A stretch of DNA of 64,000 nt from Fontibacter flavus (GTDB lineage: Bacteria > Bacteroidota > Bacteroidia > Cytophagales > Cyclobacteriaceae): positions 133,310-197,309 of the forward strand of contig NZ_JBHLWI010000001.1 in assembly GCF_042432905.1 (NCBI RefSeq), written 5' to 3'. The notes below the pieces were generated by a model. The model worked only from the letters and a program-made list of their open reading frames with translations. It was not told the DNA's origin and searched no databases. A program made the position numbers and the translations under genes. Shown piece by piece: positions 43,235-52,585 of the stretch. The first letter of the stretch is position 1, and every line of letters starts with the position of its first letter.

Positions 43235-46200
43235 TTATTCCGGATTGTTTTTCTGAGTTTCATCCTCTTCTTTGGTAATGGCCTCTTTATTGGCCCTTGA
43301 CCTCCACAATTCCCAAAAAGCATTGAATTCTTTATTGAATATAAAGCTGATCCCTGTGACAATAAGCTGTCCATCGATCACTGATTCAAACTGATTTCTA
43401 CGATAAGCCTTTGCCCTCCATTGACCTTTGCTGTCCAATAGGTATTCAATGCTGACATCTCCAAAAAGCGCATCTCCCTGATTGACCTGTTGGTTGCTCC
43501 TGCCCTCCACATCCACCTGACCGCCTACCGAGATCACCAAGCGCTCATCCATCAGGCTCTGTTTTGCCGCTACATTCAACTGCGTTCGGTCTTGAGCACC
43601 TCCTGACTGATAATCAGTGTAAGAATCCAGGTCAAAATCAAGGGAAAAACCTGAATCACCGAACAACCTGTCTGAAAGGGCATTCATCTGATTGGACAAG
43701 ACCTGACTTACACTTGACCTGGCCAAACTGACCGTTCCCCCAGAACTTCCGTCATTCCCTCCCATTGGGAAAAACTGATTCAGCACCAACAATGAAAAGA
43801 CTTGTTTAGTCAACTCATCTTCTTTGTCATTGATCTGTTGAAGCATACTATAAACAGAACCTCCCAATGCCCCCCTGTCCTGTTCCGGTAAATCCAATTC
43901 AAATGTAATCTCAGGCTTTAATATCTCTCCTCCTATTTTAAGGTAAACTAAAAATGGCAAAACCTGCCTAAACTGACCCTTGGTTTCGGTATTGCTACCG
44001 CTCAATTGTGCCTGCATCAATTCTGAAGCTGAGGTCCTGACACTATAATTGGCTTGAAGATTGAGACTGGCGTCCATTGGATCTCCATTCCAAATTACCG
44101 TACTGCCTTTGGCCAGCTCAAACCTCCTATTGACCAACCCAAAAAGGTTGAGTTCATAATGACCTGAACCTACTTCATAACGTCCAGAAAGGGAAATATT
44201 CCCATTCGGGTTCATCACCATGCTAAGATCTGCTTCACCTTGAAGCCTGAGATTATCCCCTGTTCTTTCATCCACAATCAGATTAAAAACCGCCTGGGGA
44301 TCCACCTGTAGCTTTGCCCTGACGTCATACCCCACAAGTCCTTTTGTAGAAATATCCATTTCTCTTTGGTACATGACATCATAGGGATCCTGATGATTGA
44401 CAAAGATGACTACACCTGTACGTTCTACCAGTTCCAACTGACTTTCCGGTACGATAAAAGTAACACTCGTCCCTCTTTTGACTTTCATCGCCACATTTAT
44501 CTCAGGAAGTGACAAAGAACCTTTGACCTTCATGTCAAGATCCACAATGGCTTTTCCAAAAAACAGATCGTTATCTTCTCTGGTGGAATTTAGAAACTGG
44601 AAATCTTCAGTAAAAAAAGTCAGGTCAAAATCCGGATCCGTCAAGTTTTCGGTAAGGATCTTACCATCCACCAGAAATGCATGCTTATTTTCATCTATGA
44701 CCTTAAAATCAGATAGAATTATTCCGGAATTGTCAATTTGAATTTTTTCGTCAGGCATCAATAAGCTTGCATTCAGATCACTGACCAATAGGCCAGCTTC
44801 TTTGAAATTGAATACTCCCTTATAAACGGGCTCTTGAAAGGAACCTTTCAGGTCAATATCTGCTGAAATATAGCCTTTACCTTCCTTGACTGCCCCATCA
44901 CTCAAGATCTCCAGCATCTTCATCTGCAAAGCATAAAGATCTAATTTTAGATCTAACTGGGAACTGACCGAATCAGCCATAATTTTTCCGGCCAGATCCA
45001 TATCCACCATTCCTTCTTTTAAGGATAACAAAAATCCATATTGCTTTAAAGTTTCCGCTTTAGCCCTCATTTCCATCACACCCAATGGAATCTCGAGAAT
45101 TACAATATCTCTTACATCCAAATCAGCCACTATTCCCAATGCCACAAATGGATTGATGACCACTACTTCCCCATTTGCAACTCCTGTAATCAAAGGTGTA
45201 TCCGGATTAAGAAAACCCAAAAAGGTATTGATATCAAAATTTTGCATCATGACCCCTACATGATCTTCTTCAAAATTCTTGATCTGATTGGAAAAACGGA
45301 TATTTTGCCCATTTCTTGAAAACATAAATTCATGAAATTCCAAAAATTTAGGACCAAACCGAAGATTATTATCCTGTGGAACATCCCAGGCTTGGCGGTT
45401 GAAAATCAAACCCTCCGGTTCAATATGATAAATAAGGGTGTCTCCCAAAATACCTAAGGAGGATTTTACATCCAGGACAGTCTCCCGGTCATCTTCAGAA
45501 TAAAAACCTAAAAATATTTCCTCCCCTTTAAAATTGGCATTAATCCAGGATTTACCCATTTCAACTGGACCTGCATTAAAGCCTTCAAAACCCATATAAA
45601 AATCCAAGTTACCTTCACTTCCTGCAAATTTCAACAATAAAGAATCAAGTTGGCTTCCACTATACCTAACCCCCGGCAAAAGCACATTTGCCGTTAACTC
45701 CTTTTCATCAGATCTGTACATGAAATCAAGATGGAGCGTATCCATCTCTTCTATTCCTGCCAGTAATAACTGATCAATAAACGGTGTAGGTGAAAAGTCA
45801 AATTCACTTTTAGCCACCAAACCGGATTTTTGTTCGATGCCATCAGTACCTCCAATCAATTCTTCAAAATATAAGGTCAATGACTGGGAAAGAGCCGCAA
45901 AAGATCCATTGACATTCAAAAACCCTTTCAGAAAATCTGAATCCAGATGGAGCGATGACCCTTCTTCAGAAAGCTGTGCATCTAAGGCAATTTTCCCAAC
46001 GGGATAAGGCCTGTTATCATAAAAAAGATAACCATCTTGAATGTCCAATACTGCTTTCAAATCCTCAAAAGAACCTTCTACCAACCCTTGAATATTCATT
46101 GTAGCACGGATATCTCTCTTGGTCAATCCTAAGGTCATTGCCTCAAGTTTCTTTATGTCAATTTTGAAAGCAAATTCCGGATGAAGACTGTCAAGTTTGG

Positions 46201-48199
46201 CTTGAAGACTCAAATCGATGTCCAAAAAGTCTGCTTTAAAAGTCAATGCAGCATCTGCTGCACCTTCCTTGGCTTCTGCATAAAACTCCAATGCTGAAAA
46301 ATCATTACCGTTCCAAACCAATTGACCTATATCCAACTTGATATCTCCTTCAATGTCAGCGATACCGGAAGCTTTCCCTTTTACTTCTGTCATCAGACTT
46401 ATTGGATCCAATTGAGGAATGTCCAAAATTTTGCCCAAATCAAGATTCTCCAATGAAATCTTCCCATCCGCACTGTAAAAAGTGTCCATTTGAAAATCAC
46501 CATTAATTAGGATATTGCCGTCAGAGGTCCTTAATAAGACATCGGCAAATATTGATTTTAAGTTTCCTTTTCCCTTTGCCTCCAATTGGATTTCCGAGGG
46601 CAGGTTAAGTCCTGAGTCGCTTAAAAATGATTCCAAAACCTCCGCATTGGTTTTGAAAAAAATAGGCCCGGATTCAAATTGCAATTGATCAGGATCCAAA
46701 ACTTGCTTTAAGTTGAGGTTTTCAACTTGGAGGGAACTTGATTTGCCATATTCCAAATTGAAATCTTGAACCTTTATATTACTGAGATTACCCCTGACTC
46801 TGCCTTTGGCACTCAATCCGTTTTTGACCAGTTCCTGAATATAAACATCTTGTTTAAGCTCAGGATCGAAATAAAAAATTTCGGAAAGATTGCTCCCGAA
46901 TTCCTTGAGATTAAGGTCAATTGAAGCCTTTTCTGGCTTTTCAATGAAATCGGCTAAGCTATTAAACTGTACACCCAAATCTGCAGAAAGTTTAGACCCG
47001 GCAGTTTTGATCAAAAATTCATCTACCCGGATTCCCTGTTCATCCAACAAGACCTTTGTCTGAAGTGACTCCAGAGCAAATCCACTTCCTTCCTGGAATG
47101 TGAGTTGCGCAATATTCAAGCCTGCCTTTGGGGCTTTCAAGAAAAGATTGTTTGCGGAAAAGTTGAAATCACTGAGCGCTACTGCTCCTGGATTAAACTC
47201 CCCTTCCTTTATTTTTTGCCCATCCTGACTGAAAACTATCTGGCTATTGATAAGTTCAATGTCCCCGGCTTCAATCCACCAATCAGGAAAGTTGAAGGCA
47301 GTTGGAGAATCATCTGCTGTTTCCGGTTTTGGAGCATCTTCATTGCCCGTGATGAACCCCAAGTCTATATCCCCATTTTTCAGGATTAGGGATTTCAGAA
47401 GGACTCTTTGGTCTTCCAGGTTAGCTTCGGGCAGAGATAAGGAAAGTTCATCCCACTTTACAATAGCCTTAATACCATCAGGAATGGATTCATAGTACCA
47501 GTCAGCCTGATTGACCATCAATTGATCCAAAACCAATAGAGGTAGGGCAGGCTCTTCCTTCTTTTCCGTTTCTTCTGAAGGTAAGAAAGCCTTGGTTTGC
47601 ACATATCGGAACTTTGATTGGGAAAGGGTAAAATCACCGATACCAAAGTCCATTTTATTCAAATCCAGCTGGTCTATGTCCAGGCCAAAGTATTGCCAGG
47701 AAGCCTCTGCATTAGTTCCCATTACTTCATCATCAAAGAAGATTTGGAAATCTGATAAACGAATCGGACCAACTTGAATTTTTGGCAGGAAACCTGAGTT
47801 TGAAACTTCATCAGCATCAGGTTTAGCAGGGTCTTTAGCTACAAAAGCCCTTACCAAAAAGTTAAAATTAAATTCCTGCCCAATACTGTCCCGCTTCACC
47901 TTGGCCCGCAATCCCTCCCATTCCAACTTGGACACCACATATTCGCCTTCTCTGAGTAATGTCTTAATGCCCAGACCTGTCTCCAATTTTCTGGAGTAAA
48001 CCAAAGTATCCCCTTGCAGGTCTTCCAGATAAAGGCCTTCAAGATGAAAATCCCCACTGAATGTCATGTAAAGCCGGTCAATCTGAACTTTGGTGCCTGT
48101 CCTTTCACTTACAAAATGAACTGCCTTTTGAACAATGATATCCTGTCCCCAGGGACTTCTGACAAAAAGAATCAATCCAATCACCAGCAGTAAAATCAC
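43235..48199 (-). CDS. tamB: TamB-like translocation and assembly module protein
   Basis: 1654 residues from GTG 48199. One N-terminal membrane helix (ILLLVIGLILFV) precedes an almost continuous beta-taco of short alternating strands (hydrophobic groove), typical of TamB/AsmA-like lipid-transport bridges, and the DUF490 C-terminal domain (GSGHYELNLFGLVN near 1390, VSIEYLLDSKGQWRAKAYR). It spans inner to outer membrane and works with the adjacent TamL. The start is doubtful: the frame remains open for 19 codons upstream and encodes a lysine-rich segment (IKKFLRIFFKIIG), but contains no ATG, GTG or TTG. Confidence 0.9.
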   Translation of the reverse strand: MILLLVIGLILFVRSPWGQDIIVQKAVHFVSERTGTKVQIDRLYMTFSGDFHLEGLYLEDLQGDTLVYSRKLETGLGIKTLLREGEYVVSKLEWEGLRAKVKRDSIGQEFNFNFLVRAFVAKDPAKPDADEVSNSGFLPKIQVGPIRLSDFQIFFDDEVMGTNAEASWQYFGLDIDQLDLNKMDFGIGDFTLSQSKFRYVQTKAFLPSEETEKKEEPALPLLVLDQLMVNQADWYYESIPDGIKAIVKWDELSLSLPEANLEDQRVLLKSLILKNGDIDLGFITGNEDAPKPETADDSPTAFNFPDWWIEAGDIELINSQIVFSQDGQKIKEGEFNPGAVALSDFNFSANNLFLKAPKAGLNIAQLTFQEGSGFALESLQTKVLLDEQGIRVDEFLIKTAGSKLSADLGVQFNSLADFIEKPEKASIDLNLKEFGSNLSEIFYFDPELKQDVYIQELVKNGLSAKGRVRGNLSNIKVQDFNLEYGKSSSLQVENLNLKQVLDPDQLQFESGPIFFKTNAEVLESFLSDSGLNLPSEIQLEAKGKGNLKSIFADVLLRTSDGNILINGDFQMDTFYSADGKISLENLDLGKILDIPQLDPISLMTEVKGKASGIADIEGDIKLDIGQLVWNGNDFSALEFYAEAKEGAADAALTFKADFLDIDLSLQAKLDSLHPEFAFKIDIKKLEAMTLGLTKRDIRATMNIQGLVEGSFEDLKAVLDIQDGYLFYDNRPYPVGKIALDAQLSEEGSSLHLDSDFLKGFLNVNGSFAALSQSLTLYFEELIGGTDGIEQKSGLVAKSEFDFSPTPFIDQLLLAGIEEMDTLHLDFMYRSDEKELTANVLLPGVRYSGSQLDSLLLKFAGSEGNLDFYMGFEGFNAGPVEMGKSWINANFKGEEIFLGFYSEDDRETVLDVKSSLGILGDTLIYHIEPEGLIFNRQAWDVPQDNNLRFGPKFLEFHEFMFSRNGQNIRFSNQIKNFEEDHVGVMMQNFDINTFLGFLNPDTPLITGVANGEVVVINPFVALGIVADLDVRDIVILEIPLGVMEMRAKAETLKQYGFLLSLKEGMVDMDLAGKIMADSVSSQLDLKLDLYALQMKMLEILSDGAVKEGKGYISADIDLKGSFQEPVYKGVFNFKEAGLLVSDLNASLLMPDEKIQIDNSGIILSDFKVIDENKHAFLVDGKILTENLTDPDFDLTFFTEDFQFLNSTREDNDLFFGKAIVDLDMKVKGSLSLPEINVAMKVKRGTSVTFIVPESQLELVERTGVVIFVNHQDPYDVMYQREMDISTKGLVGYDVRAKLQVDPQAVFNLIVDERTGDNLRLQGEADLSMVMNPNGNISLSGRYEVGSGHYELNLFGLVNRRFELAKGSTVIWNGDPMDASLNLQANYSVRTSASELMQAQLSGSNTETKGQFRQVLPFLVYLKIGGEILKPEITFELDLPEQDRGALGGSVYSMLQQINDKEDELTKQVFSLLVLNQFFPMGGNDGSSGGTVSLARSSVSQVLSNQMNALSDRLFGDSGFSLDFDLDSYTDYQSGGAQDRTQLNVAAKQSLMDERLVISVGGQVDVEGRSNQQVNQGDALFGDVSIEYLLDSKGQWRAKAYRRNQFESVIDGQLIVTGISFIFNKEFNAFWELWRSRANKEAITKEEDETQKNNPE

Positions 48200-48256
48200 C
48201 GCAAAAGTGAGCCCAATTATTTTGAAAAATATCCTTAGAAACTTTTTGATAACAAA
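48200..48256 (-). other. Likely additional N-terminal codons of tamB without a standard start
   Basis: Nineteen in-frame codons lie between a TAA (48257-48259) and the annotated GTG. They encode FV followed by a KK-FLR-FFK-II basic-hydrophobic lead typical of TamB N-termini. The most natural start would be the ATC at 48248-48250 (giving IKKFLR), a non-canonical codon. A sequencing error or the plain GTG start are alternatives. Confidence 0.4.
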
Positions 48257-48415
48257 TTATTTTTTTCCGGGTATAAATTCAAATATACATCATAAACCGT
48301 TTTTTTTCTTTGATTGTTGTGATAAATCAATCACGATTTTGGTAATAACGCTTTCAATCAGACATATTATCGGCAAACCAATTCCACTGCCCGAAACTGA
48401 CCTAAATATTTTCCA

Positions 48416-48570
48416 GTTGTCCTGCTTCTCCAGAAGCTGGACCCTATTATCTAAGCTGTCCTACTTCTCCAGAAACTGAACTTTTTATCTGCGCTGTCCT
48501 GCTTCTCTAGAAACTGGACTCCATTATCTGCGCTGTCCTTCTTCTCCAGAAGCTGGAACTTAATAAATCT
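48416..48570. repeat. Four-unit tandem repeat (about 39 bp) of element A
   Basis: Units begin at 48416, 48455, 48493 and 48532. Each follows GCTGTCCT-x-CTTCTCCAGAA-x-CTGGAC then a more variable TATTATCTGC-type end. CTTCT..AGAAG forms a small inverted repeat inside each. There are no unique spacers, so it is not a CRISPR. The same element recurs singly at 49521, 58671 and 63567. Confidence 0.85.
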
Positions 48571-48711
48571 CCTTGAAGTATTCAGGCTGATTCTTCACCT
48601 GACTACCTTAAATCTTGCCATTCAGAATTTTCCCTTGATCAGTATATTTAGAGTATTGGCGGGTTTAAAATCCATGATGTCTTATTTCGAAATTGTATCC
48701 CGAGATAAAAG

Positions 48712-48741
48712 TAAAAAACCGCCTAATGACGGTTTATTTTA
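48712..48741 (-). terminator. Weak terminator after the collagen-like gene
   Basis: A short stem (48716-48721 with 48730-48735) with A/T flanks, 23 bases beyond the stop of the minus-strand gene at 48764. Bases 48260-48415 and 48571-48711 otherwise hold nothing I can name. Confidence 0.45.
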
Positions 48742-48763
48742 GATCAACTGGGATTTCTAAGTG

Positions 48764-49369
48764 CTAGTCCAGGCTATTTAAAAGAGTTTCCAATTCTTCA
48801 TAGGACATTTTATTCAAGGCATCCATATCAATTCTGGCACCTGAAGAATTATACAGAATGACCACTCTGAATTTAGCTTCTAAACCTGCCCAAGTAGGCG
48901 CTTCACCGTGACTGTCGTAAGTATACAGTAAGAAGTTTTCAGGATCATCGACAAAATAGGGGGCATACAAAAACGCCAGATGAGAAGTGACAGTACTTCC
49001 GTATTTGTAAGAAAAAGGAAGAGGTGACCATACAGACCATTCGTCAAATTGGGCAAAACGAACAAAAGCCAAAACTGCACCGGAGTTGACAACAGTAGGT
49101 GTGATATCAGGAATTGAAGTCAGATAAGCATAGGTAATTCCACTTTCCTCTTCATCACTTTCCAAAAACCAATTTTCACCAACTGTTTCGAAGTCAATGA
49201 ATTTATAGGCACCAATACCGGCTGGACCGGCTGGACCCGTAGCACCAACAGCACCCGTAGGACCGGCTGGACCAACTGGGCCGGCAGGACCTTCAGGTCC
49301 TTCGCAAGAAAGGGAAAACACCATCAACAATGGTAAAAATCCCAAAATCAAATGTTTTAGTTTTTCCAT
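48764..49369 (-). CDS. Collagen-like repeat lipoprotein
   Basis: 201 residues. Lipobox LMVFSLSC, then directly a run of ten to eleven Gly-X-Y triplets rich in proline and alanine (residues about 24-55, starting EGPEGPAGPVG). A 145-residue beta-rich domain follows (FIDFETVGENWFLESDEE, GAKFRVVILY-like strands) and ends in a short acidic helix. The triplets could form a trimeric stalk holding the C-terminal domain off the outer membrane. Similar short collagen-like lipoproteins occur in Bacteroidota; function unknown. Confidence 0.8.
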   Translation of the reverse strand: MEKLKHLILGFLPLLMVFSLSCEGPEGPAGPVGPAGPTGAVGATGPAGPAGIGAYKFIDFETVGENWFLESDEEESGITYAYLTSIPDITPTVVNSGAVLAFVRFAQFDEWSVWSPLPFSYKYGSTVTSHLAFLYAPYFVDDPENFLLYTYDSHGEAPTWAGLEAKFRVVILYNSSGARIDMDALNKMSYEELETLLNSLD

Positions 49370-49520
49370 GACAGTAGATTTTTGATTTAGATAAAAATAC
49401 TGACTAACAAACTAATAATCAGTGACTTATATCATAATCAGAAATGATTTGGACTTCAAAAGACCGCAAGTAAAAAATGTGATATCATTCATGTCCGGTG
49501 ATCATTTAAACATCAGAGTT

Positions 49521-49600
49521 AGCTGTCCCGCTTCTCCAGAAGCTGGACTGTCGTTATCCCTATCAGCACAAGAATTCGTGGCACAAAGATCCTTCCCCCC
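49521..49600. repeat. Partial mosaic repeat (modules A and B)
   Basis: Module A (GCTGTCCCGCTTCTCCAGAA, then GCTGGAC) at 49522-49548 is followed by a degenerate module B (CAGCACAAGAATTCGTGG). Lies in the 391-base gap between the collagen-like gene and the YrdC-like gene; the rest of the gap is A/T-rich without other features. Confidence 0.7.
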
Positions 49601-49737
49601 ACAGAACCAATCTCTCAATCTCACCAAGCTTCATCCGAAATCCGATATACCAAGCGCAGCTTCCATTTTAATTTTCTCCCTTTTATTAAAAATCCACATT
49701 AAATCCCATCATTCGTGTTCCTCTCAAAATTCTACCG

Positions 49738-49745
49738 TATTTTTG
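49738..49745 (+). promoter_or_regulatory. Putative -7 element (TATTTTTG) for the YrdC-like/cca operon
   Basis: TATTTTTG matches TAnnTTTG, 15 bases before the GTG start at 49761, which implies a very short leader. No clear -33 element. Confidence 0.4.
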
Positions 49746-49760
49746 TAAAAAAACAGCAAA

Positions 49761-50234
49761 GTGGAAATCAAAGAAGCAGTCAATATCATCAAAGAGAAAG
49801 GAAGAATCCGCATCAAAGAAGGGCATGGTACCATCTTGGAACTGATCACATTGGAAAATTGGAACCCAGAAAATGATGATTTCGAGGGAATTTTCCTCTT
49901 TTTTGACCTTTTTCAGATCAGATCTGTGGCGGAACAGTTCTCTGACGTTTCACTGGATATCATTGAGTTTGCAACCAAACCTACCATTTACCAAACCCCG
50001 GTCAACAGGATACTAAAAAACGGTCCGATAGAACACGGTAACGTACGTTTTGCCGTCATCAAAAAAGATTTTTGGAACAAATTGCTGTTTGCTTATTCCC
50101 AGCCACTTATCCTTCAATATTCCAAAACTGTAGAATTTGACATGGCAACGGATGAGTTTTTCCCACTATTGAGTGCGGGTACTAAAGAAATGTTTTTGAG
50201 TCCCGACGGGGATGTCAAAATCCTGAAAGCATGA
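49761..50234 (+). CDS. YrdC/Sua5-derived protein lacking the catalytic motifs
   Basis: 157 residues from GTG. Compared from memory with Bacteroidota TsaC/Sua5 (threonylcarbamoyl-AMP synthase for tRNA t6A), several parts align in order: IKEAVNIIKEKG with the first helix, DIIEFATKPTIY with the DLIE..DKPTTIIY segment, NGPIEHGNVRFAVIKKDFWN with the (D)GSIGIRV..DEF strand, and the end DGDVKILKA with GEVKIIR. The nucleotide-binding PTDT-x-WG(L/I)G and the STSAN motif are absent. It is probably not catalytic. ATGA overlap with the tRNA nucleotidyltransferase gene keeps it in a tRNA context. Confidence 0.55.
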   Translation: MEIKEAVNIIKEKGRIRIKEGHGTILELITLENWNPENDDFEGIFLFFDLFQIRSVAEQFSDVSLDIIEFATKPTIYQTPVNRILKNGPIEHGNVRFAVIKKDFWNKLLFAYSQPLILQYSKTVEFDMATDEFFPLLSAGTKEMFLSPDGDVKILKA

Positions 50235-51649
50235 ATTTTAAAGAACATTTAGAATCACTGGACATATTCAAAAGAGTTGGGCGTGTTGCCGATGAACTGG
50301 GTTATGAAACCTATGTGGTCGGTGGTTATGTCCGCGACCTGATCTTGGAGAGACCCTGTAAGGACATTGATTTTGTCTGCGTGGGTTCAGGTATCAACTT
50401 GGCACAGAAAGTCGCAGAAAGTTTTGATGAGCATGTTCCCTTATCTGTCTTCAAAAATTTTGGTACAGCCAATATCCGCCTGGACGATTGGGAGGTAGAG
50501 TTTGTCGGGGCCAGAAAAGAATCCTACCGACATGATTCCCGCAAACCCATTGTTGAAGACGGTACCCTGCAGGAAGATCAGGAAAGAAGGGACTTCACCA
50601 TCAATGCCATGGCAATTTCCGTCAATGCCCATAATTTTGGAGAATTGATTGACCCTTTCGATGGACTTGGCGATATCAAAAGAAAAATCATCAAAACCCC
50701 TACAGATCCCATCATCACTTTTTCGGATGATCCGCTGAGGATGATGCGCGCAGTACGTTTTGCCGCACAATTGAAATTCGACATCGAGCCGGACACCTTT
50801 TTGGCCATTGTCCATGATGCCCATAGATTGCAGATTGTATCTGCGGAGAGGATTATCGACGAGCTAAACAAGATTGTGATGACAGCTAAGCCATCTTATG
50901 GTTTCAAACTGCTTTTTGTCAGTAAGCTCCTACATCAGTTCTTTCCCGAAATGGTGGAACTTCAGGGAGTGGATTCTGTTGGAGATAAATCCCATAAAGA
51001 TAATTTCTACCATACCTTACAGGTATTGGACAACATTTCAGTAATGACCGATAAACTTTGGCTGAGATGGGCGGCCATTATGCATGACATTGCCAAACCT
51101 GCCACAAAGCGCTTCAATCCCAAAGTGGGCTGGACCTTTCATGGTCATGAAGACAAAGGTGCCCGAATGACCCCCGGCATTTTCAGAAGACTGAAATTAC
51201 CGATGGATGAAAGGATGAAGTATGTGCAGAAGCTGGTCCGTCTTCACCTTAGGCCTATTGCCTTGGTATCGGACAAAGTAACTGATTCTGCTGTAAGGAG
51301 GCTTCTTTTCGATGCAGGAGATGATGTGGACGACCTGATGACCCTCTGCAGGGCAGATATCACTTCCAAAAACAACAACAAAGTGCAACGTTTCTTGTCC
51401 AACTTCGATAAAGTTGAACAAAAAATCATTGAAGTAGAGGAAAAAGATCAAGTCAGGAACTTCCAACCGCCTGTTTCAGGTGAGGAAATCATGGGAATTT
51501 TTGGTCTAAAACCTTCTAAATTGGTGGGAGATCTCAAAGAAGAAATCAAAGAAGCGATTCTAGAAGGACAAATTCAGAACAATAAAGCTGAAGCTTTGGA
51601 CTTATTGTATAAATTAGCCGATCAAAAAGGTTTAAAAAAGCAACACTAA
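50231..51649 (+). CDS. cca: CCA-adding-type tRNA nucleotidyltransferase with HD domain
   Basis: 472 residues. N-terminal class II nucleotidyltransferase head: GGYVRDLILERPCKDIDFV carries the GG and DxD catalytic motif, RRDFTINAMAIS the following motif, and DDPLRMMRAVRFAAQL the tRNA-binding neck. From about 250 an HD domain (IMHDIAKPATK) follows. It adds CCA, or A, to tRNA 3' ends. PcnB-like and CCA-type enzymes cannot be separated with certainty. Coupled to the YrdC-derived gene by 4-base overlap and followed after 9 bases by a TPR gene. Confidence 0.9.
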   Translation: MNFKEHLESLDIFKRVGRVADELGYETYVVGGYVRDLILERPCKDIDFVCVGSGINLAQKVAESFDEHVPLSVFKNFGTANIRLDDWEVEFVGARKESYRHDSRKPIVEDGTLQEDQERRDFTINAMAISVNAHNFGELIDPFDGLGDIKRKIIKTPTDPIITFSDDPLRMMRAVRFAAQLKFDIEPDTFLAIVHDAHRLQIVSAERIIDELNKIVMTAKPSYGFKLLFVSKLLHQFFPEMVELQGVDSVGDKSHKDNFYHTLQVLDNISVMTDKLWLRWAAIMHDIAKPATKRFNPKVGWTFHGHEDKGARMTPGIFRRLKLPMDERMKYVQKLVRLHLRPIALVSDKVTDSAVRRLLFDAGDDVDDLMTLCRADITSKNNNKVQRFLSNFDKVEQKIIEVEEKDQVRNFQPPVSGEEIMGIFGLKPSKLVGDLKEEIKEAILEGQIQNNKAEALDLLYKLADQKGLKKQH

Positions 51650-51658
51650 AAACAGTAT

Positions 51659-52369
51659 ATGAATAAGATTACCCTAATAGCCGGCCTACTGATTTGTATG
51701 GCTACTTCAGTTTTTGCACAACAGGAAAATGCACAGCAGGATTCCGAGACTTTGAGAAAGCGAAATGAGTCAGATCAACGCATCTATCAATTGGCAATGC
51801 GATACAACGATTTATCTGTTGCCAGAATGAAGTTATTTGACCTGATAGAAAGAAATCCAAGCAATACCCGCTATCCTGAGCTTCTGGCCACCTTGTATTT
51901 TGATGCAGGGCAATATGCTTCCGCTGCAGTCTCTGCTATTGATCTTTTGGAAGTAAATGACAAAAGCGTCACAGGTTTGGAAATTGCCGCTTACTCATTG
52001 GAACAATTAGGTGCCATGGACAGGGCTTTGCCGCATTTTGAAAGACACTACCTGCTCACTGGAAATCTATTCAGTTTGTATAAAACAGCATATATGCAAT
52101 ACTCCCTGAACCGTCAGGAAGAAGCACTCAATTCCTTGAACATGCTGATCAAAAACAACAAGTCTGCAGAAGAAGCTATCGGATTTCCTTCGGCCTCAGG
52201 TGACACCCAAGAAATCAATTTAAAAGCTGCCGCCCTGAACCTCAAGGCTATGCTTTATATGGATCAGAAAAACAAAGCAGAAGCATTGGATGCCATCAAT
52301 CAGGCTTTAGCGCTCAGCCCTGACTTTGAACTGGCCAAAGAAAACCTGGTTGAAATTCAGAAAATGTAA
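51659..52369 (+). CDS. Exported TPR protein
   Basis: 236 residues. Signal peptide (LIAGLLICMATSVFAQQ). About four TPR-like repeats, e.g. RYPELLATLYFDAGQYASAA, GLEIAAYSLEQLGAMDRALP and AEALDAINQALALSPDFELA. Likely a periplasmic protein-binding scaffold. Last gene of the operon, before a strong terminator. Confidence 0.8.
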   Translation: MNKITLIAGLLICMATSVFAQQENAQQDSETLRKRNESDQRIYQLAMRYNDLSVARMKLFDLIERNPSNTRYPELLATLYFDAGQYASAAVSAIDLLEVNDKSVTGLEIAAYSLEQLGAMDRALPHFERHYLLTGNLFSLYKTAYMQYSLNRQEEALNSLNMLIKNNKSAEEAIGFPSASGDTQEINLKAAALNLKAMLYMDQKNKAEALDAINQALALSPDFELAKENLVEIQKM

Positions 52370-52400
52370 TGATCAGGTTTCCTAGCAATAGGAAAGTTAA

Positions 52401-52450
52401 TAAAAAGAGGGAGGGAAATGCGGTGATTAGGCATTCCCTCCCTCTTTTTA
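52401..52450 (+). terminator. Strong terminator after the TPR gene
   Basis: A stem of about 18 bp (52402-52421 with 52431-52449, one mismatch region), GC-rich and ending in a T run. Confidence 0.9.
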
Positions 52451-52585
52451 TTTATTGACCACATTCACTCTGAGATTTTAAAACCGTCTTCTCGAAATTT
52501 GATGTTTTGTGAGGCTATAAAACGGATTTTTTATCTACAATTCAAAACTCCGATTACCTAAAGATTATAAATCCCAATTCAGAAG

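Noticed and set aside
48416..48570. Possible CRISPR array
   Set aside because: The regular 39-base units are similar over nearly their whole length with no unique spacers, and no cas genes lie nearby. The same unit occurs singly elsewhere, so it is a repeat element.
52401..52450. Possible structured RNA after the TPR gene
   Set aside because: The single GC-rich stem with a T run right after a stop codon is adequately explained as a terminator.
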